Assembly (NCBI RefSeq): GCF_001536285.1
Contig: NZ_FAOZ01000006.1
Location: 1 to 64,000 of the forward strand
DNA length: 64,000 nt
Source of the DNA: Parafrankia irregularis
GTDB lineage: Bacteria; Actinomycetota; Actinomycetes; Frankiales; Frankiaceae
Direction of reading: 5' to 3'
The translations under genes were made by a program, and so were the position numbers. This document shows positions 24,218 through 33,951 of this stretch, piece after piece. The notes beneath the pieces were generated by a model. It did not search any database, was not told the DNA's origin, and saw nothing but the letters and a program-made list of their open reading frames with translations. Positions within the stretch are counted from its first letter, which is position 1. The number at the start of each line of letters is the position of its first letter.

Positions 24218-26815
24218 TCACACGATCGTCTGGCAGGCCCGGTAACAGTCGTAGACACCGCCAACGCTGCGTACCGCCGCCAGCACCCGATCGAGCTGTT
24301 CGGGGCCGGTGACCTCAATCGTGAAGCGGGCATGCGCGACCCGGTCCTCCGAAGTCGAGGTCGACGCCGCACGCACCGACGCGGAGGTGTCGGAGAGAAC
24401 TTCGGTTATATCCGCCAGCAGGCCGTAACGATCGAAGGCCTCAACCGCGATTTCGGTGGGGAAGGTCTGACTCTCCGCAGCGGCCCATCCCGCCACGGTC
24501 ACCTGCTCGCGTGATGACGCCGAGGAGGCGACGTTCGCGCATTCCCGACGATGCAGCGAGACAGCACTGCTGTGCGTCGTGAAGCCGACAACCTTGTCTC
24601 CGGGGAGCGGAAGACAACATCGCGCGAGACGCACCGGCACATCCGTGCCCTCGATCTCGGCGAAGCCCGCCCAGTTCTGCGTTCCGCGGCGGGCGGCGCC
24701 CCGTGCCGCGACCTCCCCGGCGGTCTCGCGGCCCGCGAGACCGCCGGCGTCGCCCGAGCGCTCGCCCTGCTTTCCCGGCACGGCACGCCGCACCCGCCGG
24801 GCGCCACGTGAGCCCGCGTCATGCGAGGCCGCGGCAGGAGCGGTGGACTCGGACGGAGCGGTGGACTCGGACGGAGCGGTGGGCGCGGTGGTGCCGCCGA
24901 GGGCGACTGCCGCCGTCGGGACAGCCTGCCCTGCCGCCGGTGCGGTCTGCCCTGCCGATGCGGCCTTCCCTGCCGCCGGTGCGGTCTGCGGAACGCCTGC
25001 GTCCACGGGCCGGGCATCCGGGGTGGCGTCGGCCGGGCTCCCGGCACCGTGGGCGGTCCCGGCGGCCTGGCCAGGCCGCTCGACCGGCCCGGGTGTGATC
25101 CTCCCGGGTGTGATCGTCCCGGTCGCGCCATCACGCCGGGCGGGGTCGCCCGAGTGCCCGAACGGCCAGGTCCGGCCGCTCGCGATGCCGTGTGGCGACC
25201 GCCCGTGGGCATCCCGGCGCTGCCGGGCCAGGCGTTTGCGGATCCGGACTCGGGCCCGGGAGGTCCGCACGAAGTCAAGCCAGTCCTCGCTCGGCCCCGC
25301 TCCCGGCAGGTTCGAGGTGAGGATCTCGACGACGTCGCCGTTGCGCAGCCGGGTGTGCAGCGGGACCAGCCGGCCGTTCACCCTGGCGCCGATGGCGCGG
25401 TGCCCCACATCGGTGTGCACCGCGTAGGCCACGTCGACCGGTGAGGAGCGCGCGGGCAGCGCGATCATCTTGCCCTTCGGCGTGAAGGTCAGCACCTCGT
25501 CGGAGTTCAGGTCCGAGGACAGCGATTCCAGGAACTCCCCCGGGTCGACCGTGTCGACCTGCCAGTCCAGCAGGCTGTGCAGCCAGGACAGGCCTTCGAG
25601 GCGGGCGCCGTCGGCGCCCGGCCCGACCGGCTTCGCCACGATGCCGGTCTCGGCCAGCCGATGCATGGACGGAGTGCGGATCTGGATGTCGACGGTGCGC
25701 CCGGAGTCGTCCGTCACGGACGTGTGCAGGCTCTGGTACATGTTGAACTTGGGGGTCGCGACGAAGTCGCGCAGCCGCCCCGGCACCGGGCGCCACACAC
25801 CGTGGATGACACCGAGCGCGGCGTAGCAGTCCGTGACGTCGTCCACGAGGACGAGCACGCGGACGATGTCGGTGTAGTCCCGCGGCGCGCGGCCACGCTC
25901 CTGGGCCCGCTTGAAGATCGAGAAGATGTGGCTGATCCGGACCGAGACCGCACCGTCGACCCGCGACTCGGCGAGCGCCGTCCGTAGCTGGTCCACCAGC
26001 CCGGAGACCGTGCCGCTGGCCCGCTCCGCGGCGGTGAAGTCGTCCACCAGGCCGGAGATCCGGCGGTGCTCCTCGGGGTTGAGGACGGCGAACGCCCGGT
26101 CCTCCAGCTCGCGTTTGATCACGCTTACTCCGAGGCGGTGCGCCAGCGGCGCCAGGACCTCCAGCGTGACCCGCGAGATCTTCTCCTGCTTGGCCGGCGA
26201 CATGAACCCCAGCGTGCGCATGTTGTGCAGCCGGTCGGCGATCTTGATGACGAGGACCCGGTAGTCGCGGGCGAGCGCGACGATCAGTTTGCGCAGGGTC
26301 TCCGCCTCCGCGGCCTCCCCGAAACGCATCTTGTCCAGCTTGGTCACACCGTCGACCAGGTTGGCGACCTCACCGCTGAACTCCGCTGTGACCGCGGTGA
26401 GCGAGTAGCCGGTGTCCTCGACGGTGTCGTGCAGCAGTGCCGCGATGATGGTCGTGGTGTCGACACCCAGCTCGGCGAGGACCTCCGCGACCGCGAGCGG
26501 ATGGCTGATGTACGGGTCGCCGCTTCGCCTGGTCTGGCCGGCGTGCAGGCGCTCCGCCACCGAGTAGGCGCGGATCACCGCGGCGATGTCGGCCTTCGGG
26601 TGGAAGTCCCGGTGTGCCTCGACGAGATCACGCAGCTCGGGGGGCACCTGCGGGGTTCGCGGCGCGGCCATCCGGCGGGCCAGGTGCGCCAGTCGGAGGC
26701 TGGCCTGGCGGGCCGCGATGACTGTCCGCGAGTCACCGTCGTCGCCGTCCGCTCGGGACAGCGCGGGCGAGAAGCCGCCCGCCGGCAGACCCGCTCCCGC
26801 GGCCTCAGCATTCAC
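24218..26815 (-). CDS. Second Rel/SpoT homologue: hydrolase intact, synthetase degenerate
   Basis: 865 residues. The HD hydrolase domain keeps its metal and substrate residues (GQTRRSGDPYISHP, ALLHDTVEDT at 127-135, KIADRLHN at 191-198). The synthetase domain has lost key ones: the RxK loop reads VRISHIFSI (Ser295 for Lys), the later lysine is Arg303, the GIR strand is RVL (319-321), and the glutamate of ELQIRT is Asp376. TGS (about 430-505) and the C-terminal ACT domain remain. About 190 residues of Ala/Pro/Thr-rich sequence separate TGS from the zinc-finger-like part. GTG start 23 bases after the canonical rel. Prediction: a (p)ppGpp hydrolase or regulatory subunit. Confidence 0.9.
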   Translation of the reverse strand: MNAEAAGAGLPAGGFSPALSRADGDDGDSRTVIAARQASLRLAHLARRMAAPRTPQVPPELRDLVEAHRDFHPKADIAAVIRAYSVAERLHAGQTRRSGDPYISHPLAVAEVLAELGVDTTTIIAALLHDTVEDTGYSLTAVTAEFSGEVANLVDGVTKLDKMRFGEAAEAETLRKLIVALARDYRVLVIKIADRLHNMRTLGFMSPAKQEKISRVTLEVLAPLAHRLGVSVIKRELEDRAFAVLNPEEHRRISGLVDDFTAAERASGTVSGLVDQLRTALAESRVDGAVSVRISHIFSIFKRAQERGRAPRDYTDIVRVLVLVDDVTDCYAALGVIHGVWRPVPGRLRDFVATPKFNMYQSLHTSVTDDSGRTVDIQIRTPSMHRLAETGIVAKPVGPGADGARLEGLSWLHSLLDWQVDTVDPGEFLESLSSDLNSDEVLTFTPKGKMIALPARSSPVDVAYAVHTDVGHRAIGARVNGRLVPLHTRLRNGDVVEILTSNLPGAGPSEDWLDFVRTSRARVRIRKRLARQRRDAHGRSPHGIASGRTWPFGHSGDPARRDGATGTITPGRITPGPVERPGQAAGTAHGAGSPADATPDARPVDAGVPQTAPAAGKAASAGQTAPAAGQAVPTAAVALGGTTAPTAPSESTAPSESTAPAAASHDAGSRGARRVRRAVPGKQGERSGDAGGLAGRETAGEVAARGAARRGTQNWAGFAEIEGTDVPVRLARCCLPLPGDKVVGFTTHSSAVSLHRRECANVASSASSREQVTVAGWAAAESQTFPTEIAVEAFDRYGLLADITEVLSDTSASVRAASTSTSEDRVAHARFTIEVTGPEQLDRVLAAVRSVGGVYDCYRACQTIV

Positions 26816-26838
26816 GGCGTGCCCCCTCGCGCTCGCAG

Positions 26839-29418
26839 TCAGCTCTGTACGTCCGAGGTGACCCGGAAACAGTCGTACACGCCGTCGGTGGACCTGACGG
26901 CGTCGAGAATGTGGCCGAGATGCTTGGCGTCACCCATCTCGAAGGTGAAACGGCTGACCGCCACCTGCTCTCGGGTCGTGGTGACCGACGCGGAGAGGAT
27001 GTTGACGTGGTGATCGGACAACACCCGGGTCACATCCGACAGCAGCCTGGTCCGGTCGAGGGCCTCGACCTGGATCACCACCAGGAACACCGAGCCGGAT
27101 GACGGCGCCCACTCCACCGCGACGGTCCGGTCGTGCGGGCCGCCGCGCAGGCTGACGAGGTTGACGCAGTCGGTGCGGTGCACCGAGACGCCCTTGCCCC
27201 GGGTCACGAAGCCGGCGATCTCGTCGCCCGGCATCGGGGTGCAGCACCGCGCGAGCTTCACCCAGACGTCCGCCGCACCCGTGACGATCACACCCGGATC
27301 GCCGCCGGAACGGCGCAGCGCCCGGATCGGCAGCTCGGTCTCGGCCGCGTCCTCCTCCGCGCTCTCCGGGCCGCCCAGGCTCTGCAGCAGCCGGTTCACC
27401 ACCGCCTGCGCGCTGACGTTGTTCTCGCCGACCGCCGCGTACAGAGCCGCGACGTCGGCGTAACGCATGTCCTTCGCCAGCGTCAGCAGCGCGTCGCCGG
27501 CCATCAGCCGGGCCAGCGGCAGGCCATGGCGGCGCATCGCCCGGCCGATCGCGTCCCGGCCGGCGACGATCGCGTCCTCGCGGCGCTCCCGCGCGTGCCA
27601 CTGGCGGATCTTCGTCCTGGCCCGGGTGGAGCGCACGAACATCAGCCAGTCCTCGCTGGGCCCGGCGGAATGTGCGCGGGAGGTGAAGACCTCCACCACG
27701 TCGCCGTTCTCCAGCTCGGTGTCCAGGGCGGCCAGCCGGCCGTTGACCCGGGCGCCGACGCACTGGTTGCCGATGTCGGTGTGCACCGCGTAGGCGAAGT
27801 CGATCGGCGTCGAACCGAGCGGCAGCGGGATGACGTCGCTCTTCGGCGTGAAGACGAAGACCTCGTCGGCGGCGGCGTCGAAGCGCAGGCTGTCGAGGAA
27901 CTCCCCCGGATCCGCGGTCTCACGCTGCCAGTCCAGGATCTGGCGCAGCCAGTTGTGCAGGTTCGGATCCGTCCCGCCGGCACCCCCGGCGGCCTTGGCT
28001 CCCCCGCGCCGGCCGGAGCCGCCGGAGCCGGAGCCCGAGCCGCCGGAGCGGGAGCCGGTGCCGTCCTCCTTGTACTTCCAGTGCGCCGCGATGCCGTATT
28101 CGGCCCGGTTATGCATGGAATGGGTGCGAATCTGCAGTTCGACCGGCTTGCCCTCGGGCCCGATGACCGTCGTGTGCAACGACTGGTACATGTTGTACTT
28201 GGGCATCGCGATGTAGTCCTTGAACCGGCCCGGAATGGGCTTCCAGTTCGCGTGGACCGTGCCCAGCGCGGCATAGCAGTCCCGGACCGAGTCGACCAGG
28301 ACCCGGATGCCGACCAGGTCGTAGATGTCCTCGAACGACCGGCCGCGCACGACCATCTTCTGGTAGATCGAGTAGTAGTGCTTGGGCCGGCCGGTCACCA
28401 CGGCCTTGATCCGCGCCTCGGCGAGCTGCGTCTGGACCTGCGTGGACGTCTCGGTGAGGTAGACGTCCCGGCTGGGCGCGCGGTCCGCGACGAGCCGGAC
28501 GATCTCGTCGTAGCGCTTCGGGTACAGCGCGGCGAAGGCCAGGTCCTCCAGCTCCCACTTGAGGGAGTTCATCCCGAGGCGGTGGGCCAGTGGCGCGTAG
28601 ATCTCCAGGGTTTCGCGGGCCTTGCGCTCCTGCTTGTGCTCGGGCAGGAAGCGCAGCGTGCGCATGTTGTGCAGGCGGTCCGCGAGCTTCACCACCAGAG
28701 CGCGCGGGTCGCGGGCCATCGCGACCACCATGCGACGGATGGTCTCGGTCTGCGCCGCCTCGCCGACCTTGACCCGGTTGAGCTTGCTGACCGCGTCGAC
28801 GATCTGCAGCACCTGCGGGCCGAACTCGGCCTCGATCGTCTCGGGCGGGAGGTCCGTCTCCTCCAGGGTGTCGTGCAGCAGCGCGGCGCACAGGGTCGGG
28901 ATGTCCATCCCGAGGTCGGCCAGGATGCTCGCGACCGCGATCGGATGGGTGATGTACGGGTGCCCGGAGAAGCGGACCTGGCCGGCGTGCGCCGCGTCGG
29001 CAACCTCGAAGGCATGCTGCACCGGCGCGATGTCAGCCCGCGGATGGTTCGCGACGAGCCCGCGCAGCACCGGGTCCAACGATGACGGCGGGGTGGCCCG
29101 ATGAGTGCCGAGGCGCGAGAAGCGCCCCCGCACCCGACGGGGCAGTGGCGGTGACTCGTGGCCCAGCCGTGGCACCACCGGGGAACCGCTCTCCGCGTCG
29201 TCCTCACCGCCCGCCGTCGCGGACACCATCGACACCGCGGACGACGCGGGCGCGGCCTGGGACCCGCCGGCCGCGGCCTGGGTCACCTCACCGTGGCCGG
29301 CCTCGCCGCGTGCGGCGGACCCCTCCGTGCTCAGGGCAGGCGGCACCGGCCGCGTCTCCCCGACGGATGACGCGGCCGCCGGCACAGCTCCGGTGGTCAC
29401 CGGCGGCGCCTCGGGCAC
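26839..29418 (-). CDS. relA: Bifunctional (p)ppGpp synthetase/hydrolase Rel
   Basis: This long Rel makes and degrades (p)ppGpp in response to amino-acid starvation on the ribosome. 859 residues. After a low-complexity N-terminal extension of about 115 residues come HD ([34 protein letters not shown]), the synthetase ([44 protein letters not shown]), TGS ([20 protein letters not shown]), and ACT at the end. All catalytic residues checked are present. A Gly/Ser-rich insert follows the synthetase. GTG at 29418 with AGGAGC upstream. It follows apt, as in many actinobacteria, and precedes a second Rel gene. Confidence 0.95.
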   Translation of the reverse strand: MPEAPPVTTGAVPAAASSVGETRPVPPALSTEGSAARGEAGHGEVTQAAAGGSQAAPASSAVSMVSATAGGEDDAESGSPVVPRLGHESPPLPRRVRGRFSRLGTHRATPPSSLDPVLRGLVANHPRADIAPVQHAFEVADAAHAGQVRFSGHPYITHPIAVASILADLGMDIPTLCAALLHDTLEETDLPPETIEAEFGPQVLQIVDAVSKLNRVKVGEAAQTETIRRMVVAMARDPRALVVKLADRLHNMRTLRFLPEHKQERKARETLEIYAPLAHRLGMNSLKWELEDLAFAALYPKRYDEIVRLVADRAPSRDVYLTETSTQVQTQLAEARIKAVVTGRPKHYYSIYQKMVVRGRSFEDIYDLVGIRVLVDSVRDCYAALGTVHANWKPIPGRFKDYIAMPKYNMYQSLHTTVIGPEGKPVELQIRTHSMHNRAEYGIAAHWKYKEDGTGSRSGGSGSGSGGSGRRGGAKAAGGAGGTDPNLHNWLRQILDWQRETADPGEFLDSLRFDAAADEVFVFTPKSDVIPLPLGSTPIDFAYAVHTDIGNQCVGARVNGRLAALDTELENGDVVEVFTSRAHSAGPSEDWLMFVRSTRARTKIRQWHARERREDAIVAGRDAIGRAMRRHGLPLARLMAGDALLTLAKDMRYADVAALYAAVGENNVSAQAVVNRLLQSLGGPESAEEDAAETELPIRALRRSGGDPGVIVTGAADVWVKLARCCTPMPGDEIAGFVTRGKGVSVHRTDCVNLVSLRGGPHDRTVAVEWAPSSGSVFLVVIQVEALDRTRLLSDVTRVLSDHHVNILSASVTTTREQVAVSRFTFEMGDAKHLGHILDAVRSTDGVYDCFRVTSDVQS

Positions 29419-29620
29419 GGGCCGCTCCTGCGTTGCGCTTCGGCCATGGCACGGATGTGCGAAAGGCTCCTGACATCGAGGTTAACGCTGCTGGTCCGCG
29501 CGGCCTTCCGCAACCCCGGGCAGACCCCGCGGCGGCCACACGCAGGTGGCCGTGGCGCGCCCCACCCCTCGAACACCTGCCACCCAACGGAACGTGGTGA
29601 CGCCGGACCGGCTCGGCCGA

Positions 29621-30175
29621 TCAGAGAGTCATGATCGAGGTGACCGGCAGCGCACCCGTCCGGTCACGCCCGGCCAGGAAACTCAGCTCCATCAGGACCG
29701 CGAGGCCGACCACGTCCGCGCCGCATCCACGCAGCAGGTTGTGCGCGGCGGCGGCGGTTCCACCGGTGGCGAGCACGTCATCGACGAGCAGGACCCGCTC
29801 CCCCGCGGCCACCGCGTCCTGGTGGATCTCCAGGGTGGCGGTGCCGTACTCCAGGTCGTAGGTCTCGCGGCGGGTCGCCCCCGGCAGCTTGCCCGCCTTG
29901 CGCACCGGGACGAGGCCCGCGCCGATCCGGTCGGCGACCGGTGCCGCCAGCAGGAATCCGCGCGCCTCGATCCCCGCGATCGTGGTGACCGACAGGTCTC
30001 GCGCGAGGTCCGCAAGGGCACCGATGACCACCCCGAACGCCGCCGGGGTGGACAGCAGCGGGGTGATGTCCTTGAAGACGACTCCGGGCTTGGGGAAATC
30101 CTGGACATCGCGGACGTGGGCGGCGAGCACCTCCGCTGCCGCACCCAGAGCCGGCCCGCTTTCGACGCTCGTCAT
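29621..30175 (-). CDS. apt: Adenine phosphoribosyltransferase
   Basis: Apt salvages adenine to AMP using phosphoribosyl pyrophosphate. The 184-residue protein is full length, with VQDFPKPGVVFKDITPLL near the start, AGIEARGFLLAAPVA and the PRPP-binding loop RVLLVDDVLATGGTAAAA (residues about 128-145). It lies between secF and rel, the usual actinobacterial order secD-secF-apt-rel. ATG at 30175 follows GGAGAGG. The 186-base gap before it may hold its own promoter and carries a perfect palindrome. Confidence 0.95.
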   Translation of the reverse strand: MTSVESGPALGAAAEVLAAHVRDVQDFPKPGVVFKDITPLLSTPAAFGVVIGALADLARDLSVTTIAGIEARGFLLAAPVADRIGAGLVPVRKAGKLPGATRRETYDLEYGTATLEIHQDAVAAGERVLLVDDVLATGGTAAAAHNLLRGCGADVVGLAVLMELSFLAGRDRTGALPVTSIMTL

Positions 30176-30206
30176 CGTGGTGACCTCTCCGCTTCAGAAA
30201 TTCGTC

Positions 30207-30224
30207 GTCGCCCGATCGGGCGAC
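30207..30224. promoter_or_regulatory. 18-base perfect palindrome in the apt leader
   Basis: GTCGCCCGATCGGGCGAC reads the same on both strands and lies 32 bases before the apt start. A tandem GCGTCTTAC repeat (30262-30279) sits in an AT-richer stretch further upstream. The palindrome may be a protein site or a leader hairpin. Nothing in the sequence tells which. Confidence 0.5.
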
Positions 30225-30361
30225 CGTGTCCACGCCGATGCCGTGCCGGTTTATCCGTTTTGCGTCTTACGCGTCTTACATCTACTTCATGATACTTCGC
30301 ACAGTTCGCCCGGCTTCGCACCGGCCTCGCCCTGCCTTACGCGCGACGGACCTGCGTCCCC

Positions 30362-31597
30362 CTAGCGCGAACGCTTCTTACCACCGGAACGCCGGGGCTG
30401 GGTCGGCTTCGACCGCGGGCCACGCCGTTGCGCGGACGGAACACCGACATGTCCAGCCGCGGCGGCCGCCGAGGCGGTGCGCATCCCACTGGCGACGCCC
30501 ACGGCGTCACCGGGCTCGTGCACGTCCGGCCCGTCCACGTCGGCGTCCGCACCGGCCGGGTCCGCGCCCTGACGGGACCGCACCGACCGGCTGGTCTGCC
30601 CGGTCTCGGCGGCGCGGGCCGACCTGGCCCGGCTCGCCCGGGCCCGCCCCACCCTGGCGTCCAGCGCACGCACCTCCGACTCGTTGCGCTTGAGGTCCAC
30701 GAGCAGCGGGGTCGCGAAGAACAGCGAGGAGTAGGTACCGGAGGCGATACCGACGAACTGGGCGAGCGCGAGGTCCTTCAGCGTGCCGGCACCCAGCAGC
30801 CCGGCGCCGACGAACAACAGCGACGCCACCGGGATGAGCGCGATCAGTGATGTGTTGAGCGACCGGACCAGCGTCTCGTTGAGCGCGTCGTTGGTGGCCT
30901 CCGCATAGGTCCGCCGCGACGACGTCGCCATTCCGGCGGTGTTCTCCCGTACCCGGTCGAAGACCACGACCGTGTCGTACAGCGAGAAACCGAGAATGGT
31001 CAGCACAGCAATGATCGTGGACGGGGTGACCTCGAAGCCGACCAGGGAGTAGATACCCATGGTGACGACGAGGTCGTGGATGAGCGCCGCCATCGCCGCC
31101 ACGGCCATCTTCCACTCGAACCGCACCGACAGGTAGATCATCACCAGAACGAGAAAGACGATCAGACCCTTGATCGCCTTGTTCGTGATGGTGGATCCCC
31201 AGGACGACCCGACGGTCGAGACCGCGATGTTCTCATCCGGGTTCGCGACGTTGAAACGCTTCGCGAGGGCGTCCTCCACCCGCGCGGTCTCCTCGTCGGA
31301 CAGCGTGGGTGTCTGGACCCGGAACTGCTTGGACGTCTCGAGCTGCTGGACGACGCTGTCGGAGGCATCGACCCCGCTGTCGCTGAGGACATCCTTGACC
31401 TGCTCGACGGTGCCGCCGTTCGCCGGGAACTGGAAGACGGCCCCGCCCTTGAACTCGATACCCAGCGTGAACCCGCGGACAATCATGCTCAGCACACAGA
31501 TCGTGAGCAGCACCCCGGACACGACGTACCAGACACGCCGGCGGCCGACGAAGTCGACGTGGAACTCGCTGCGGTAGAGACGCCCCAGCATCGACAT
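30362..31597 (-). CDS. secF: Protein-export membrane protein SecF
   Basis: SecF works with SecD and SecYEG in proton-driven export. The 411-residue protein has six membrane segments, GIEFKGGAVFQFP in the periplasmic P1 domain, and FSLYDTVVVFDRVREN in transmembrane segment 4, the family signature. The ATG at 31597 begins one base after the secD stop, so the pair is translated together; the frame extends further upstream but only as a shadow of secD. The C-terminal ~100 residues are Arg/Pro-rich and typical of actinobacterial SecF tails. Confidence 0.95.
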   Translation of the reverse strand: MSMLGRLYRSEFHVDFVGRRRVWYVVSGVLLTICVLSMIVRGFTLGIEFKGGAVFQFPANGGTVEQVKDVLSDSGVDASDSVVQQLETSKQFRVQTPTLSDEETARVEDALAKRFNVANPDENIAVSTVGSSWGSTITNKAIKGLIVFLVLVMIYLSVRFEWKMAVAAMAALIHDLVVTMGIYSLVGFEVTPSTIIAVLTILGFSLYDTVVVFDRVRENTAGMATSSRRTYAEATNDALNETLVRSLNTSLIALIPVASLLFVGAGLLGAGTLKDLALAQFVGIASGTYSSLFFATPLLVDLKRNESEVRALDARVGRARASRARSARAAETGQTSRSVRSRQGADPAGADADVDGPDVHEPGDAVGVASGMRTASAAAAAGHVGVPSAQRRGPRSKPTQPRRSGGKKRSR

Positions 31598-31598
31598 G

Positions 31599-33758
31599 TC
31601 AGTGCTCCCGCCTCTGCCCGGCCGTGCGCCGGCCCGTTCCCTGCCGCGCCGGCCCCGGCTTCGTGAGCCGGGGAGCCTGGTTCGGCGGGCCTGACCCGCC
31701 GTCATCCGCCTGGTCGCCGTCGCCGTCGCCGTCCCCGTCGACGGAGCCGGGATCCACGTCGTCACCGGCACCCGCACCGGCGGCGGCCGCGGCCGGACGG
31801 CCCGGCCCCGCAGGGCGCTTGGCCAGCCGCGGTCCCCGCGACTGCGCCGATCCGCCCACCGACCGCACCGTCAGCCCGGAGTACCGGCTGGTGCTGAACA
31901 GGGGCCGGCGGACCAGCGCCGTGACGAGCGGGCGGGTGAAGATGAACATGATCAGCACGTCGACCAGGGTCGACAGGCCGAGAGTGAACGCGAACCCGCG
32001 CACGGACCCGACCGACAGGATGTACAGCACCGCCGCGGCGAGGAAGGACACCGTGTCAGCGGAGAGCATGGTCCGCCGGGCCGCCGGCCAGGCGCGGTCG
32101 ACGGACGTCCGCACGCTCCGGCCGGCGCGGACCTCGTCCTTGATCCGTTCGAAGTAGACGACGAACGAGTCGGCCGTCACACCGATCGAGACGATGAGAC
32201 CGGCGATACCGGCCAGCGTCAGGGTGAAGCCGATCGCGTCCCCGAGCAGCGTGACCGCGGCATAGTTCAGCGCGGCGCTCACCGCGAGCGAGGTGATCAC
32301 GACGACGCCGAGCGCACGGTAGTAGAGGAACGAGTAGATCACCACGAGGCCGAGACCGATGGCACCGGCCAGCAGACCGCCGTGCAGCGACTCACGCCCG
32401 AGCGTCGGGGACACCGACTCGGCCTGCGAACGCTCGAAGGCCAGCGGCAGCGCGCCGAACCGCAGGACGTCGGCGAGGTCCTGCGCCTCGGACTGGGAGA
32501 AGTCCCCCGAGATCTGCGCCGAGCCCGAGATGCGCTCGTTGGTCTGCGGCGCGGACTGGACCACGCCGTCGAGCACGATCGCGACCTGGCTGCCGACCGT
32601 CTTCTCGGTGAGCGCGGTGAACTTCTTCTGGCCGTTGCCGGTGAAGTCGACGTTGACGACCCACTGGCCGGTGGTCACGCTCGTCGTGCCGCCACCGCTG
32701 AGCAGGCCGGCCGAGGCCGATTTCACGTCCGTCCCGACCAGGGCCGCCGGCATGAGCAGGTACTTGGTCGTGCCGTCCCGGTCGCAGGCGGCGGTCCAGT
32801 CCTCGGGGCGGTCCAGGCTCACCGCGGAACCGCGGACCCCGCTGGCCGTGCAGGTGAGGTTGGCGAACTTCTCCTGGACATCGGCGGGCGGTGTCGTCGC
32901 GTCCGTGCTGGTGCCGCTCGCGGCCTGGTCGGCGGACGGCGACGCGGACGCGGCGGGTGCCGCGGGCGTCGTGGCGGCAGCGCTCGGCTGGCCCGTCGCG
33001 GCCGCCGCAGGTGAGCTCGTCGCCGCCGCGGCCGCGAGCGTGCTCGCCGCCGCCGGGCTGGTCGTGTTGGTGGCCGCCGCGAGCTGGATGCGTGCCCCGC
33101 CCGCGCCCGCCGGTGCGGTGTACGCCGCCGGCTGGAGCGTGAGGCCGGACCCGCTGTCAGCTCCGGGGAGACCGAGCGCAGCCGGCTTCTGGGTGGCCGG
33201 CGCGCTCGTCGCGGCCGGCGCCGGCGAGCCGGTGGCCGGAGCCGCCGCCCCGCTCGGGCTCGCGGTCGCACCAGTGGAAGGGGTGGCGGACGGCGCCGTC
33301 GTCGCGGACGGGCTGCCGGTCGCCGACGGGGTCGGCGTAGCCGGGGACTGCGCGGCAGCCGACCCGGCAACCTGACGGAACCGCAGTTCCGCCGTCTGGC
33401 CCACCAGCGCCACGACGTCGTTGCGGCCGCGGCCGGGCACGGAGATCTCGATGGTGTCGCCGGTGCGGCGCACCTCGGCCTCGGCGACACCGAGGCCGTC
33501 GACGCGACTGCGGATGACGTCGACGGCCTTGTTCAGCGACGAGTCGTCGATCGAGCCACCGGTCACCGACCGTGGCGTGAGGATGACACTCGTCCCGCCC
33601 TGGAGGTCAAGGCCGAGCTTGGGCGTCCAGGTGCCGGTAACCGCCATGAGGCCAAAGAGGATGGCGAGCAGAGCACCAAGTGCTCCGAGCCGGGCGCCGA
33701 CGGAGATGCCTCCCGACGCTCGTGCCGAGCGACGTGCCAATGCCAGGTCCTTCCTCAC
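31599..33758 (-). CDS. secD: Protein-export membrane protein SecD
   Basis: The 719-residue protein has the first membrane span at about 23-41, LGLDLQGGTSVILTP (D1 signature, about 50-64) and DTIEISVPGR. The C-terminal RND-like membrane part has GLVVIYSFLYYRALG, LAGIAGLIVSIGVTADSFVV and YFERIKDEVRAGRS. An Ala/Ser/Pro/Thr-rich insertion of roughly 150 residues (about 140-300) interrupts the first periplasmic domain; such inserts occur in actinobacterial SecD. GTG at 33758. It follows yajC after a hairpin and precedes secF by one base. Confidence 0.95.
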   Translation of the reverse strand: MRKDLALARRSARASGGISVGARLGALGALLAILFGLMAVTGTWTPKLGLDLQGGTSVILTPRSVTGGSIDDSSLNKAVDVIRSRVDGLGVAEAEVRRTGDTIEISVPGRGRNDVVALVGQTAELRFRQVAGSAAAQSPATPTPSATGSPSATTAPSATPSTGATASPSGAAAPATGSPAPAATSAPATQKPAALGLPGADSGSGLTLQPAAYTAPAGAGGARIQLAAATNTTSPAAASTLAAAAATSSPAAAATGQPSAAATTPAAPAASASPSADQAASGTSTDATTPPADVQEKFANLTCTASGVRGSAVSLDRPEDWTAACDRDGTTKYLLMPAALVGTDVKSASAGLLSGGGTTSVTTGQWVVNVDFTGNGQKKFTALTEKTVGSQVAIVLDGVVQSAPQTNERISGSAQISGDFSQSEAQDLADVLRFGALPLAFERSQAESVSPTLGRESLHGGLLAGAIGLGLVVIYSFLYYRALGVVVITSLAVSAALNYAAVTLLGDAIGFTLTLAGIAGLIVSIGVTADSFVVYFERIKDEVRAGRSVRTSVDRAWPAARRTMLSADTVSFLAAAVLYILSVGSVRGFAFTLGLSTLVDVLIMFIFTRPLVTALVRRPLFSTSRYSGLTVRSVGGSAQSRGPRLAKRPAGPGRPAAAAAGAGAGDDVDPGSVDGDGDGDGDQADDGGSGPPNQAPRLTKPGPARQGTGRRTAGQRREH

Positions 33759-33909
33759 ACACCGTCACCGCTCTCGGCGGCGCCCAACGATTCCGAACGA
33801 GTGTCACCGAGGGTACGTTCCAACAGCCCTGACGTAACACCACCCGCAGCCGACAGGCACGTGACGGTCCCGGCAGCAAACACCACGGCAGCCCCACGAC
33901 ACCCACGAT

Positions 33910-33938
33910 CCCGGGGTTCCGGATGCGGGAACCCCGGG
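33910..33938 (-). terminator. Hairpin between yajC and secD
   Basis: CCCGGGGTTCC (33910-33920) pairs with GGAACCCCGGG (33928-33938) across a 7-base loop, 14 bases after the yajC stop. It may end or attenuate yajC transcription. The remainder of the 193-base gap can then supply a secD promoter. Confidence 0.65.
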
Positions 33939-33951
33939 GTACGGCCTCGGG

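Noticed and set aside
27133-29085. 650-codon plus-strand open frame
   Set aside because: It lies antisense to the canonical rel gene, which has every expected domain; the frame is an artefact of GC-rich codon bias.
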